Assembly (NCBI RefSeq): GCF_000023865.1
Contig: NC_013159.1
Location: forward strand, 248,001-312,000
DNA length: 64,000 bases
Direction: 5' to 3'
From: Saccharomonospora viridis DSM 43017
GTDB lineage: Bacteria; Actinomycetota; Actinomycetes; Mycobacteriales; Pseudonocardiaceae
Positions 25,999-34,731 of the stretch are shown here, piece after piece (within the stretch, counting starts at the first letter, position 1; each line of letters begins with the position of its first letter). The notes beneath the pieces are model-generated. The model saw only the letters and a list, made by a program, of their open reading frames with translations. It ran no database searches and had not been told where the DNA came from. The translations under genes and the position numbers were made by a program.

Positions 25999-26811
25999 AT
26001 GGGAACCATCGCGGTACTGGGTGCGGGCAAGATCGGTGAGGCACTGCTGTCGGGGCTGTTGAGCGGGGGTCGCTCCGCTGAGGACCTGCTGTTCACCGAA
26101 CGGCACCCTGAAAGAGCGGCGGAACTGGAGTCGCGTTACGGCATCACGAACGTGACCATCGAGGAAGCCGCGGCCAGGGCCGATCTGCTCGTGATCGCGG
26201 TCAAACCGCAGGACATCGACCCCGTACTCGCCGAACTCGCCCCCTTGCTGCGGCCGTCCTCGCTCGTGGTGTCCCTGTGCGCGGGCTTGCCCACCTCGTT
26301 GTTCGAACGGAGGTTGCCCCCGAACACGCCGGTGGTGCGGGTGATGCCCAACACGCCGATGCTCGTCGGCGAGGCCATGAGCGCGGTGTCGCCCGGCAGC
26401 CACGCCACTCGGGAGCACGTGCAGACCGTCACCGAGTTGTTGAGCTGCGTCGGCAAAGTCGTCGAGGTGCCGGAGTCGCAGCAGGACGCGGTCACCGCCC
26501 TGTCCGGTTCGGGGCCGGCCTACTTCTTCTACCTCGTCGAGGCGATGATCGACGCGGGCATCCTGTTGGGGCTGCCCCGAGCGGTGGCGGAGCGGCTCAT
26601 CGTCCAATCCGCGGTCGGCGCGGCCAAGATGCTCGACGAGGGAGCCGGCCACCCCGTGTTGCTTAGGGAAGCCGTGACCTCGCCCGGAGGGACCACCATC
26701 AACGCCATCCGTGAGCTGGAGAACCACGGTGTGCGCGCGGCGCTGCTGGCGGCCATCGAGGCGGCGCGTGACCGGTCGGTCGAACTCGGCCGAGCACAGC
26801 AACAGGACTGA
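25999..26811 (+). CDS. proC: pyrroline-5-carboxylate reductase
   Basis: The protein has 270 residues. N-terminal Rossmann motif AVLGAGKIGEALLSGLL, then VIAVKPQDID, VVRVMPNTPMLVGEAMSAV and the C-terminal dimer-domain signature ALSGSGPAYFFYLVEAMIDAG with REAVTSPGGTT. It catalyses the last step of proline synthesis with NAD(P)H. ATG 25999 lies seven bases after TACTGT (25986-25991) with no ribosome site, so it is probably leaderless. Transcription therefore restarts after the proline dehydrogenase-thioesterase pair, separating catabolic and biosynthetic proline genes. Confidence 0.95.
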   Translation: MGTIAVLGAGKIGEALLSGLLSGGRSAEDLLFTERHPERAAELESRYGITNVTIEEAAARADLLVIAVKPQDIDPVLAELAPLLRPSSLVVSLCAGLPTSLFERRLPPNTPVVRVMPNTPMLVGEAMSAVSPGSHATREHVQTVTELLSCVGKVVEVPESQQDAVTALSGSGPAYFFYLVEAMIDAGILLGLPRAVAERLIVQSAVGAAKMLDEGAGHPVLLREAVTSPGGTTINAIRELENHGVRAALLAAIEAARDRSVELGRAQQQD

Positions 26812-27018
26812 TCCAGGGCCGACCTCAAGGGCGGTTGCTGTACTCGCACGGGCGGTGCCGTGCGGTGTTGCCTCCGTCCGGGTGCCCTGTTTCCCCTCGA
26901 CAGGCGTCGCACCAGCCCCGTTGGTCCCGCTACCCTCAACAGGAGCACGCGCGTGTCGGTACCGCTCGGTGGGGAAGTCGAGCGGCACGGCGCGTGGCAA
27001 AGGACACGGTGAACTGTT

Positions 27019-27234
27019 ATGCCGCCGAATGAGGAAGAGGATGTGTCGGGCACTCGACATGTCCAGTTCTTGACGGTCGCCGAGGTGGCCTCGCTGATGC
27101 GGGTCTCCAAGATGACCGTCTACAGGCTCGTGCACTCCGGTGAGCTGCCCGCCGCGCGCGTCGGCAAGTCGTTCCGGGTGCCGGAGAAGGCCGTCCACGA
27201 GTACCTCGACAACGCCTACTTCGATGTGGGATAG
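27019..27234 (+). CDS. BldC/excisionase-type small HTH protein (Rv0500A-like)
   Basis: The protein has 71 residues with a winged-HTH of the MerR/excisionase class: FLTVAEVASLMRVSKMTVYR as helix-turn-helix and ARVGKSFRVPEKAVHEYLDN as wing. It is a single-domain DNA-binding protein without an effector domain. The homologue behind proC is highly conserved in actinobacteria. It differs from the true BldC encoded at 49.7-49.9 kb. AAAGGA lies about 18 bases upstream of ATG 27019, so the ribosome site is weak; GTG codons are absent nearby. It precedes the tiny basic ribosomal-type gene by 87 bases. Confidence 0.85.
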   Translation: MPPNEEEDVSGTRHVQFLTVAEVASLMRVSKMTVYRLVHSGELPAARVGKSFRVPEKAVHEYLDNAYFDVG

Positions 27235-27321
27235 ATCGTCGAGGCAGGAGGGCCACGAAGCCGTGCCGAAGTGCCCGAGTAACCTGGAAGGTCGTTTGAG
27301 ACCGACCGATAGGAGCGTGGC

Positions 27322-27423
27322 GTGGGCTCGGTAGTCAAGAAGCGCCGTAAGCGCATGTCCAAGAAGAAACACCGCAAGATGCTTCGTCGCACTCGAGTGC
27401 AGCGTCGCAAGCAGGGTAAGTGA
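27322..27423 (+). CDS. 33-residue basic AURKAIP1/COX24-type protein (bTHX-like, Rv0500B-like)
   Basis: This tiny gene begins GTG GGC TCG GTA GTC and encodes 33 residues of which about half are Lys or Arg ([18 protein letters not shown] as core). That composition and length match the COX24/AURKAIP1-domain small proteins, annotated in many actinobacteria as a 30S-associated bTHX-type ribosomal protein. AGGAG at 27311-27315 is well placed. It is short enough to be missed by automatic gene finding. Its position between the small HTH gene and the epimerase is the same as for Rv0500B. Confidence 0.85.
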   Translation: MGSVVKKRRKRMSKKKHRKMLRRTRVQRRKQGK

Positions 27424-27580
27424 GGCCGCAGGCCCGCGGGTGTCGGCACGGCCGTGACGAGAAAGTCGTCCGAGGGCCGGGCTTACGCAAGGAGCGACCC
27501 CGGCTGCGACGTGTCGGGGTGGCATCCGCCCTGGTTGGCGCTGTCCGGAGTCGCGACCGCGCCTGTCACACGGGGGTCTG

Positions 27581-28576
27581 ATGCCGTCGAACATCGTCCT
27601 GGTCACCGGGGTGTCCGGTGAGCTGGGCGGACGGTTGTTGTCGAGGTTGGGGGCCTGCCCCGGGCTCGACCGGATCGTCGGCGTGGACATCTCGCCTCCG
27701 AGCAGAGGTGTGTTACGTCAACTCGGCCGATTGAGCCGGGTGGAGTTCGTCCGGGCCGACATCCGCAACCCCCTCTTAGCGAAGATCATGACCTCCGCGA
27801 AGGTGGACACGGTGGTCCACGTCGGCCCCCTGTGCCACCCCGCGGGCTACGGCGAACGCGCAGACGTCAAGGAAGCCAATGTCATCGGCACGATGCGCCT
27901 GTTGGCCGCGTGCCAGAACTCGCCGTACGTTCGGAAACTCGTCGTGGCCTCGACCACGGCGGTCTACGGCGCCTCATCGCGTTCCCAGGCGGTGTTCACC
28001 GAGGACGCGGAACTCATCCCCGCCGTGGCGTCCGGCTACTCGAAGGACGCCGTCGAGCTGGAAGGCTACGTACGCGGTTTCGCCCGGCGCCGCCCCGACG
28101 TCGGGGTGACGACCCTGCGCTTCGCCGACATCGTGGCCGGCGATCTGGACACGGTCTTCTCCCGGTATTTCTCCCTGCCGCTCGTCCCGACCGTGCTCGG
28201 ATTCGACGCGCGACTGCAGTTCCTGCACGCCGAGGACGCGCTCACCATGCTGGAGCAGGCCACGACGGAGGAGAAACCGGGCGTGTTCAACGTCGCCGGT
28301 GACGGCGTGCTCACGCTGTCCCAGGCGATCAGACGAGCCGGGCGGATAGCGTTGCCCGTTCCACGCCCCGTCATGACCCCCGTCGGCAAAGTGCTGCGGG
28401 GCGCGCACGCCGTGAACGTTTCGGCCGACCTCGTGCGGCTATTGAACTTCGGACGGGTCGTGGACACGACTCGACTGGTGCGTGAGTTCGGGTACTCGCC
28501 TCGGTGGACGACCCGGCAGGCGTTCGACGAGGCGGTACGGACGGCGACGTCCTGGAGGGGAAGGTTGCGACGGTGA
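27581..28576 (+). CDS. NAD-dependent epimerase/dehydratase-like extended SDR (GalE2-like)
   Basis: The protein has 331 residues with an N-terminal TGVSGELGGRL nucleotide-binding loop, VDISPP after beta-2 and ASTTAVYGA before the active site. The canonical YxxxK is not seen: the expected site reads GYSKDAVELEGYV, so the enzyme is atypical or uses another base. The Rv0501 (galE2) family shares this context; a true UDP-galactose epimerase role is doubtful. ATG 27581 follows GGGGG. The stop overlaps the next gene by four bases. Confidence 0.8.
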   Translation: MPSNIVLVTGVSGELGGRLLSRLGACPGLDRIVGVDISPPSRGVLRQLGRLSRVEFVRADIRNPLLAKIMTSAKVDTVVHVGPLCHPAGYGERADVKEANVIGTMRLLAACQNSPYVRKLVVASTTAVYGASSRSQAVFTEDAELIPAVASGYSKDAVELEGYVRGFARRRPDVGVTTLRFADIVAGDLDTVFSRYFSLPLVPTVLGFDARLQFLHAEDALTMLEQATTEEKPGVFNVAGDGVLTLSQAIRRAGRIALPVPRPVMTPVGKVLRGAHAVNVSADLVRLLNFGRVVDTTRLVREFGYSPRWTTRQAFDEAVRTATSWRGRLRR

Positions 28577-29523
28577 GGTCACCAGGCCCGGCCCGAATGG
28601 TGCCACTGTCCGCGGTGAATACGCACGGCGAACCGAACACGGGGGCGAATGTGGTGCCGTTTCCCGGCCGCGGCGGCGGACCCGAGCGGGGCGAAGGCCC
28701 TTCGGGGCTCATCGATTTCGTGCGTCGTCGACTCACGGGCGACTACCGGGTGGACGAGTTCGGATTCGACCCCGAACTCACCGAGACCGTGTTGCTACCG
28801 CTGCTGCGCCCCCTCTACGAGCGATGGTTCCGCGTCAGCACCCATGGTCTGGACAACATCCCCGCCGAGGGCGGCGCGCTGTTGGTGTCGAACCACTCGG
28901 GGGTCCTGCCGTTCGACGCCGTGATGACGGCCGTCGCCATCCACGACGAGCATCCCGCCCACCGATTCCTGCGGATGCTCGGCGCCGACCTCGTGTTCGA
29001 CACCCCGATACTCGGTTCACTGGCGCGTAAGACGGGGCAGACGTTGGCGTGCCACCCCGACGCCGAGCGGTTGCTGCGCAACGGCGAGCTGGTGGGCGTG
29101 TGGCCGGAGGGGTTCAAGGGCATCGGCAAACCGTTTTCGGCACGGTACAAACTGCAACGTTTCGGGCGTGGGGGATTCGTGTCGGCGGCGTTGCGGACCG
29201 GGGTGCCGATCATCCCATGCGCCGTCGTGGGGGCCGAGGAGATCTACCCCAAGATCGGGGACATCCAACCGTTGGCACGACTGCTGCGTCTGCCTTATTT
29301 CCCGGTCACGCCGTTCTTCCCGGTGTTGGGTCCGTTGGGGACGATTCCGCTGCCGACCAAATGGCATATCGAGTTCGGACAACCCATCCGCACCGACGAC
29401 TACGCCGTCGACGCCTCCGATGATCAGATGCTGGTGCTGACCCTCACCGACCAGGTGCGCGAGAGCATCCAGAACCTGCTGTACCGACGACTGGCCCGCC
29501 GCCGGGGCGTGTTCACCGGCTGA
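28573..29523 (+). CDS. lysophospholipid acyltransferase family protein (Rv0502-like)
   Basis: The protein has 316 residues with a PlsC-type acyltransferase core: LVSNHSGVLPFDA (block I; His and Asp are six residues apart rather than the usual four), a middle block with Arg, VWPEGFKGIGKPFSARYKLQ (block III) and VPIIPCAVVGAEE (block IV). The first 60 residues are polar and poorly conserved. It probably acylates a lysophospholipid or glycolipid at the membrane. GTG 28573 overlaps the epimerase stop (GTGA). A 21-bp repeat array lies immediately downstream in the convergent gap. Confidence 0.82.
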   Translation: MRSPGPARMVPLSAVNTHGEPNTGANVVPFPGRGGGPERGEGPSGLIDFVRRRLTGDYRVDEFGFDPELTETVLLPLLRPLYERWFRVSTHGLDNIPAEGGALLVSNHSGVLPFDAVMTAVAIHDEHPAHRFLRMLGADLVFDTPILGSLARKTGQTLACHPDAERLLRNGELVGVWPEGFKGIGKPFSARYKLQRFGRGGFVSAALRTGVPIIPCAVVGAEEIYPKIGDIQPLARLLRLPYFPVTPFFPVLGPLGTIPLPTKWHIEFGQPIRTDDYAVDASDDQMLVLTLTDQVRESIQNLLYRRLARRRGVFTG

Positions 29524-29530
29524 GGCACCA

Positions 29531-29661
29531 CACCCCGCGGCCTAAGGCGTTGTGTCCGCAGTTCCTGTAGCCGTGTCCGCAGCCTACGACGTTGTGTCCG
29601 CATCCTGCGATGCGAGAACGACTACACAGGCTGCGGACACGACTACACAGGCTGCGGACAC
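29531..29661. repeat. array of 21-bp repeats, four forward and two inverted
   Basis: Three contiguous 21-base units start at 29552, 29573 and 29594, each beginning GTGTCCGCA. A degenerate fourth unit (about 14 of 21 matches) precedes them at 29531. After a 5-base gap, two identical 21-base units at 29620-29640 and 29641-29661 are the same sequence on the opposite strand (GACTACACAGG...GCGGACAC). The array fills almost the whole gap between two convergent genes and can fold into a long hairpin in either direction. It has no spacers and is not CRISPR. A bidirectional terminator or a mobile intergenic repeat are the main options. Confidence 0.85.
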
Positions 29662-29669
29662 GGGTGGGG

Positions 29670-30641
29670 TCAGGCGATGCGTTTGCGGTGGGCCAGACCT
29701 GCGGCCACGGCACCCGCCACGGCGCCCGCACCCAGCACGGAGGGCACACCGATCTTGGCGGCCTTACGGCCAGTGCGGAAATCACGGATCTCCCAACCCC
29801 GAGCGCGGGCGATCTCCCGCAGCCCCGAATCGGGGTTGACGGCCACGGCCGTGCCCACCACCGACAGCATCGGAACGTCGTTCTGCGAGTCGGAGTAGGC
29901 GGTGCAGCGGCGCAGGTCCAGACCCTCGCGCGCGGCGAGCGCTCGTACGGCGTGAGCCTTGGCCCGGCCGTGCAACAGGTCGCCGACGAGTCGGCCCGTG
30001 TACACCCCGTCCACGCTTTCGGCGACGGTGCCGAGGGCGCCGGTGAGGCCCAGCCGGCGCGCGATGATCGCCGCGAGCTCCACGGGCGTGGCGGTCACCA
30101 GCCACACCCGCTGTCCGGCGTCGAGATGCATCTGGGCCAGTGCGCGGGTGCCCGCCCAGATCTTGTCGGCCATCAGCTCGTCGTAGATCTCCTCGCCGAT
30201 GGCCACCATCTCCTCGACGGAACGGCCGGCCACGAAGGACAGCGCCTGCTCCCTACTGGACTGCATGCCCTGGTGGTTCTCTCTCCCACCGACCCGGAAC
30301 TTGACCTGCTGCCAGGCGAACCCGGCCAGGTCGGAGGTGCTGAAGTACTTGCGGGCGGCCAGTCCCCTGGCGAAGTGGAAGATGGACGCGCCCATCATCA
30401 TCGTGTTGTCGACGTCGAAGAACGCCGCCGCCGTGAGGTCCTGGGGAACGGGCGGGGGTTTGGGAGCTTCGTGTGGCTCCTGTTCAGTGTCCGGTTTGGT
30501 CTCCGGTTCAGTCGTCGCGAGTGAGGCGGCCTCCATCGCGACGGCGGCATCGGCCGAAGCCTCGCCCGCGAGTGCCGCGAGCCGTTCGCGTTCCCGCCTC
30601 TTACCGCGCCCCCACCATCGAGACACGCACACCGCCTCCAT
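29670..30641 (-). CDS. HAD-superfamily IB hydrolase (SerB1/Rv0505c-like)
   Basis: The protein has 323 residues. After a polar, Pro/Glu-rich N-terminus of about 65 residues comes HAD motif [10 protein letters not shown] (nucleophile and acid/base Asp), motif II in VTATPVEL, motif III Lys in GRAKAHAV and motif [15 protein letters not shown]-terminal Ala/Gly-rich hydrophobic helix ([20 protein letters not shown]) may anchor it to the membrane. The family is annotated as phosphoserine phosphatase-like but may instead dephosphorylate lipid intermediates. ATG 30641 has GGAGG about 11 bases upstream. Confidence 0.85.
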   Translation of the reverse strand: MEAVCVSRWWGRGKRRERERLAALAGEASADAAVAMEAASLATTEPETKPDTEQEPHEAPKPPPVPQDLTAAAFFDVDNTMMMGASIFHFARGLAARKYFSTSDLAGFAWQQVKFRVGGRENHQGMQSSREQALSFVAGRSVEEMVAIGEEIYDELMADKIWAGTRALAQMHLDAGQRVWLVTATPVELAAIIARRLGLTGALGTVAESVDGVYTGRLVGDLLHGRAKAHAVRALAAREGLDLRRCTAYSDSQNDVPMLSVVGTAVAVNPDSGLREIARARGWEIRDFRTGRKAAKIGVPSVLGAGAVAGAVAAGLAHRKRIA

Positions 30642-30702
30642 ACGTAGGTCTGCCTCCGGCGCTAGTTCACAGAGTAACGAGAGACGGGCGGGTATCCGAG
30701 GG

Positions 30703-31815
30703 CTATCCGATCGTCACGGCGGGCAATCCCGGCAGGAGCGGGGCGATGCTCAGCAGCGGGGGTTCCTCGGGTGACGAGTCGGGGAGGCGCGCCCGGGTGG
30801 GGGCTGGGACGGGCGCGGGCACGGTGGGTGGTGGTGCCACGTCGGTGGGATCGAGGGAGCCCTCGGGCTGGACGGGGCGGCGGGACTGTTCCGGCGTGTC
30901 GTACGGGATCGCCATCGAAGCCCGGCGGTGTTCCGGTGCCGGTACGTCCCGGGGTGGTGTGTGTTCCTTCCGCTTGGCCGGGATGGAGGGCCGGGTGTGC
31001 GGCTTGTCGGTGTGCTGCGGAAGAGGCGATGGGGCGGCGCACCCGCTCGTGGCGGGGAGGGCGCCGAGATCGTCGGTGGTCGCCGAGGTGATCTCGTAGC
31101 AGTCCATGCGTGCGGACAGCGCCGTGGCGCGGCGTTCGATGCGCTGGAGCAGGGTGCCGAGGTCGTCACCCACCGTGGCGGGTAGGGCGGGGATGAGCGT
31201 GTCGAGCCGGGTGGATTCCCGTCGGGCCCAGGACGACAACACGGACAGCAGTCGTGTGTCGGAGCGAGTGGCCAGCGCGGTGAGCCGGGACGTGCCCTCG
31301 GTGGCGTGCGCGGTGAACTCCCGCAGGGCGAGCTGGTAGCCGTCCTCGTCGCTGTCGTCGGGGCCTTCGTGTCGGCCCAGTTCGGTCATCTCGTCGAGGC
31401 GTCGGGAGGCGTAGGAGAGCCTGCGTACGGCGTCGTCCTCGGCGTCGAAGGTGAGTCCCAGCGTGACGGTCTCCTGGACGAGTTTGAGGTGGTAGAGCGG
31501 TTCGCCGGGGAGCGCGTTCTGCGCGAGTGCCGTTCCCAGGCCGGTCAGCGCGACGACCAGGGAGAACAGGCCGGCGAGGAGGGCCGCCGGTCGGAGTCGG
31601 GCGCGGGGACGGGGACGCGGGGGCGAGGCGACTATCCGCCGGACGATGCGTTCCCGGGCCCGGTCGTCGACGGTGACGGAGTCACCGAGCCTGCGCAGTG
31701 CCGCGACGACGGCGAGTTCGGCGCCGAAGGAGTCCGAGTCGCTCCCGGACTCGACGGCGCGGGCGAACCGTTCGTCGTCACGTCTGCGGGTGCGGAACCA
31801 TGCCGCTCGGCTCAC
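30703..31815 (-). CDS. DUF5667 membrane protein, putative RsbN-type anti-sigma factor
   Basis: The protein has 370 residues: cytoplasmic N-terminal part of about 70 residues with helices ([15 protein letters not shown]), one transmembrane helix (about 76-96), then an extracytoplasmic domain (DUF5667: [20 protein letters not shown]) and a Pro-rich C-terminal 120 residues. It lies 81 bases downstream of the BldN-like sigma gene, as RsbN does in Streptomyces, where it holds BldN at the membrane. The GTG at 31815 is preferred because GGAGGCGGAGG precedes it; a start five codons earlier is possible. The anti-sigma role is inferred from topology and neighbourhood. Confidence 0.72.
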   Translation of the reverse strand: MSRAAWFRTRRRDDERFARAVESGSDSDSFGAELAVVAALRRLGDSVTVDDRARERIVRRIVASPPRPRPRARLRPAALLAGLFSLVVALTGLGTALAQNALPGEPLYHLKLVQETVTLGLTFDAEDDAVRRLSYASRRLDEMTELGRHEGPDDSDEDGYQLALREFTAHATEGTSRLTALATRSDTRLLSVLSSWARRESTRLDTLIPALPATVGDDLGTLLQRIERRATALSARMDCYEITSATTDDLGALPATSGCAAPSPLPQHTDKPHTRPSIPAKRKEHTPPRDVPAPEHRRASMAIPYDTPEQSRRPVQPEGSLDPTDVAPPPTVPAPVPAPTRARLPDSSPEEPPLLSIAPLLPGLPAVTIG

Positions 31816-31896
31816 CGCCTCCGCCTCCACAACCGTTCGTCGACGTCATCGCAACGAGCAACGAGTCACGGACCCGTGGGGTTACGCGGCGTGGTT

Positions 31897-32622
31897 TCAG
31901 CGCAGGCCGTGGGGCAGCAGTTTGGCGAGTCGGCGCACGGCGCGGTGCTGCAGGGCTTTCACGGCGCCTTCGTTGCGCTGCATGATCGCGGCTGTCTCGG
32001 CGACCGAGTAACCCTGGATGAACCGGAGGATGATGCACTCGCGTTGGTCGTCGCCCAGGTCGGCGATGCAGCGCAGCAGTTCGTCGCTGGTGCTCCTGCT
32101 GATGACCTCCTGTTCGGGGCCGGGGGCCGTGTTGGTGTGGTTGTCGCGGGTTCCGGGGTCGCGGACCTCGTCGGTGACGATCTCGAGTCGGAAACGGCTG
32201 GACTTGATGTGGTCCAGGACCAGGTTCCGGGCGATGGTGGTGAACCAGGCGCCCACGTCGCGGCCTTGGTAGGAGATCGAGGTGATGCGGCGCAGGGCGC
32301 GGAGGAACGTCTCACTGGTGACGTCCTCGGCGAGGTGGCGGTCGCCGACACGGAGGAGCACGTAGCGGAAGACGCTGTCGACGTGTCGGTGGTAGAGCGT
32401 GGCGAAGGCGGTGCTGTCGCCGTGCTGCGCGGCACGGACGAGTTCCCAGTTCTCGGCCACGGCCGAGGCGCTGGGGTCTGCGGACTCCGCTGATTCCGTG
32501 GCTTCCGGGATGTCGGTCGTGGCGTTCCGGGCGTCGTGGTCGGTGGGGTGTGCTTTGGACAGCCGCACCGATTTCAGTCTCGCGGGCGCTAGACCGGCTG
32601 CAACAGCGATCGGCATGCTCAC
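31897..32622 (-). CDS. bldN: BldN-like ECF sigma factor
   Basis: The protein has 241 residues. Region 2 (about 60-130) includes TLYHRHVDSVFRYVLLRVGD, LAEDVTSETFLRALRRI and SYQGRDVGAWFTTIARNLVL; region 4 has DDQRECIILRFIQGYSVAETA and MQRNEGAVKALQHRAVRRLA. These segments closely follow Streptomyces BldN, which directs aerial-mycelium genes. It carries a poorly conserved N-terminal extension of about 55 residues; in Streptomyces the longer BldN extension is removed by proteolysis. GTG 32622 is nine bases after GGAGGAG. It is followed by the putative anti-sigma gene and lies close to rex, as in Streptomyces. Confidence 0.82.
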   Translation of the reverse strand: MSMPIAVAAGLAPARLKSVRLSKAHPTDHDARNATTDIPEATESAESADPSASAVAENWELVRAAQHGDSTAFATLYHRHVDSVFRYVLLRVGDRHLAEDVTSETFLRALRRITSISYQGRDVGAWFTTIARNLVLDHIKSSRFRLEIVTDEVRDPGTRDNHTNTAPGPEQEVISRSTSDELLRCIADLGDDQRECIILRFIQGYSVAETAAIMQRNEGAVKALQHRAVRRLAKLLPHGLR

Positions 32623-32812
32623 GTGTCGCACCTCCTCCGGGCCCTTTCCCGGCTTTGCGTGATCATCGCCACTACGTCGCCCGATGGAGCATACGTGTTG
32701 TTACCGCGAAGTAGGTAGTGGTGTGCTGGTTGCGAATCGGCGACATCGTCGTCTCGGACCTTCAGCGTTCGTGGGGCGCGAGGGCACGGTGGGGAAGTGG
32801 AAGGGGCAGGTT

Positions 32813-34375
32813 GTGACCGGTGGGAGTGGCAACGTCGCGGATCTCGCCGCTGCTGCGGCACGGGATCGGGCGGACGAACCCGCATTGATCGACACGGCGA
32901 CGGGGGTCACATTCACCTGGCGCGAAGTGGACCGCTCGGTGACGGCCACCGCGCAGCGGATCCAAAAGGCCGGGGTCGAGCCCGGTGACAGGGTGGCCGT
33001 CCGCTTCCCGGCGTCCGCCGCGTTCGCCGTGTCGTTCTTCGCCGTGCTCCGGGCGGGTGGCATCGCGGTGCCGCTGAACCCGTACGAGCCGGCCTCGGCG
33101 TCGTTGACGTCGCTCGCCGACAGCGGTGCCCGGGTGCTGTTGACCGACAGCTCCTCCGCGAGGTCCTTCCGTGCCGCCGGTGTCGCGGTGCTCGAGCCCG
33201 TGTTCGACGACGCCGGGGACGCGAAGGGCGACGTGGCGGGGCTCACTCCGAGCGCTCGAGGTGGGGAGGACGTCGCCGCGCTGCTGTACACCTCGGGCAC
33301 CACGGGGCCTGCGCGTGGCGTGATGCTGTCGCATCGCGCTTTGCTCGCCAACGTCGAGCAGTTGCGTTCGCTGACCCCGTCCCCGGTCGAACCGGGTGAC
33401 CGGGTGTTCCTCGCGGTGCCGTTCCACCACGTCTACGGGCTGGGACCCGGGCTGCTCGCGGTCACGGCCGCGGCGGCGACGGCGGTGCTCGCGCCCAGGT
33501 TCGAGGTGCGCAGCGCTCTGTCCGACTGCCTGCATCATCAGGTCACGGTGGTGCTCGGGGTGCCGGCCATGTACGTCGAGATGGTGACCCGCCCCGCCGA
33601 CGAGCTCGGCAAATGTCTGTCGACCGTGCGGCTGCTGGTGTCGGGGGCGGCGCCGTTGCGGCCGAAGGTGCTGGCCGACATCCGTGCGGCCACCGGCCTG
33701 CCCGTGTACGAGGGGTACGGCTTCACCGAGGCCGCGCCGGTGGTGACGTCGACGTTGGTCACGGGATACGCCAAACCCGGTTCGGTGGGACGTCCGTTGC
33801 CCGGCGTGGAGATACGGCTGGTGGACGACGAGGGTCGCTGTGGTCCGGTTCCGGCCGATCCGGACGAACCGGGGGACTCGTTCGACGCTGACGGCTGCAC
33901 CGGGCTCGTCGCCGTGCGGGGGCCGAATCTGTTCTCGGGTTATTGGCCCGACGGGACGCACGGTCCGGACGAGGACGGTTGGTTCCGCACCGAGGACGTC
34001 GGTTACCTCGACGTGGACGGGGACCTGCATCTGGTGGACCGCGTGAGCGACCTCGTGATCGTCAACGGGTTCAACGTCTATCCACGTGAGGTCGAGGAGG
34101 TCATCGCGCAGTTACCGCAGGTGGCCGAGGTCGCCGTGATCGGTGTGCTGGATCGGCGCAGCGGGGAGGCGGTGAAGGCCGTGGTGGTGCCCGCCGCGGG
34201 AGCGGGGTTGTCCGAACAGCAGGTGATCGAGCACTGTGAGAGTCGTCTCGCCGGGTACAAGGTGCCGCGGTTCGTGGAGTTCGCCGACGAGTTGCCCCAG
34301 TCGGCCATGGGCAAGGTGCGGAGGGTTGATCTGCGAGGCCAGGACGGCGTGAGCGAGGATGGGGACCATGCCTGA
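32813..34375 (+). CDS. AMP-forming acyl-CoA synthetase/ligase
   Basis: The protein has 520 residues of the ANL superfamily. P-loop YTSGTTGPARGVMLSHRA, A5 EGYGFTEAAPVV, A7 GWFRTEDVGYLD, A8 hinge DRVSDLVIVNGFNVYPREVE and A10 Lys in PQSAMGKVRR are all intact. It activates a carboxylic acid, probably a fatty acid, to an acyl-CoA via an acyl-adenylate; chain length is not readable. GTG 32813 has GGAAGGGGCAGG; earlier in-frame starts lack a site. It is divergent from bldN and overlaps the glutaredoxin gene by eight bases. Confidence 0.88.
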   Translation: MTGGSGNVADLAAAAARDRADEPALIDTATGVTFTWREVDRSVTATAQRIQKAGVEPGDRVAVRFPASAAFAVSFFAVLRAGGIAVPLNPYEPASASLTSLADSGARVLLTDSSSARSFRAAGVAVLEPVFDDAGDAKGDVAGLTPSARGGEDVAALLYTSGTTGPARGVMLSHRALLANVEQLRSLTPSPVEPGDRVFLAVPFHHVYGLGPGLLAVTAAAATAVLAPRFEVRSALSDCLHHQVTVVLGVPAMYVEMVTRPADELGKCLSTVRLLVSGAAPLRPKVLADIRAATGLPVYEGYGFTEAAPVVTSTLVTGYAKPGSVGRPLPGVEIRLVDDEGRCGPVPADPDEPGDSFDADGCTGLVAVRGPNLFSGYWPDGTHGPDEDGWFRTEDVGYLDVDGDLHLVDRVSDLVIVNGFNVYPREVEEVIAQLPQVAEVAVIGVLDRRSGEAVKAVVVPAAGAGLSEQQVIEHCESRLAGYKVPRFVEFADELPQSAMGKVRRVDLRGQDGVSEDGDHA

Positions 34376-34631
34376 GTCTTCGTCGCAGGACACCGAGCAC
34401 ACCGTCGTCGTGCTGACCCGTGTCGGCTGCCCCGCGTGTGAGCAGGCCGAACGGGATGTCGAGCGCATCTGCGGGGAACTCGGCGTGCGGTGGTCGACCA
34501 CCGACGTGGACACCGATCCGGAGCTGCGTGCGGAATACGGCGACCGGGTTCCCGTGATCCTCGTCGACGGTGCCGAACACGGCTACTGGTCGGTGGACGA
34601 GCAGCGTCTCCGCTCGGCGTTGGGAGCCTGA
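34368..34631 (+). CDS. glutaredoxin-family thiol protein (Rv0508-like)
   Basis: The protein has 87 residues with a thioredoxin fold and a CPAC redox pair (VLTRVGCPACEQAERDVE), cis-Pro in DRVPVILVDG and a short C-terminal helix. Such DUF836-type glutaredoxin-like proteins sit upstream of rex-hemA or hemA in actinobacteria; partners are unknown but mycothiol or thioredoxin would be reductants. ATG 34368 is chosen because GAGG at 34354-34357 is ten bases upstream; ATG 34359 is only one base from it. The start overlaps the ligase gene, so the two are co-transcribed. Confidence 0.85.
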   Translation: MPESSSQDTEHTVVVLTRVGCPACEQAERDVERICGELGVRWSTTDVDTDPELRAEYGDRVPVILVDGAEHGYWSVDEQRLRSALGA

Positions 34632-34731
34632 ACGAGAGCGGGGAGCGGGGTTCGGCCGGGTTCCCGCCCAGGCGTGCGGGCTGTGCCGTTACCACGCGAT
34701 GTGGCTTACGTCAACGTGTTGACCAGGGGTT

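Noticed and set aside
27581-28576. True UDP-glucose 4-epimerase galE
   Set aside because: The YxxxK catalytic motif is not present in the expected place, so the symbol was not assigned.
29531-29661. CRISPR array
   Set aside because: Units are contiguous without spacers, some inverted, and no cas gene is nearby.
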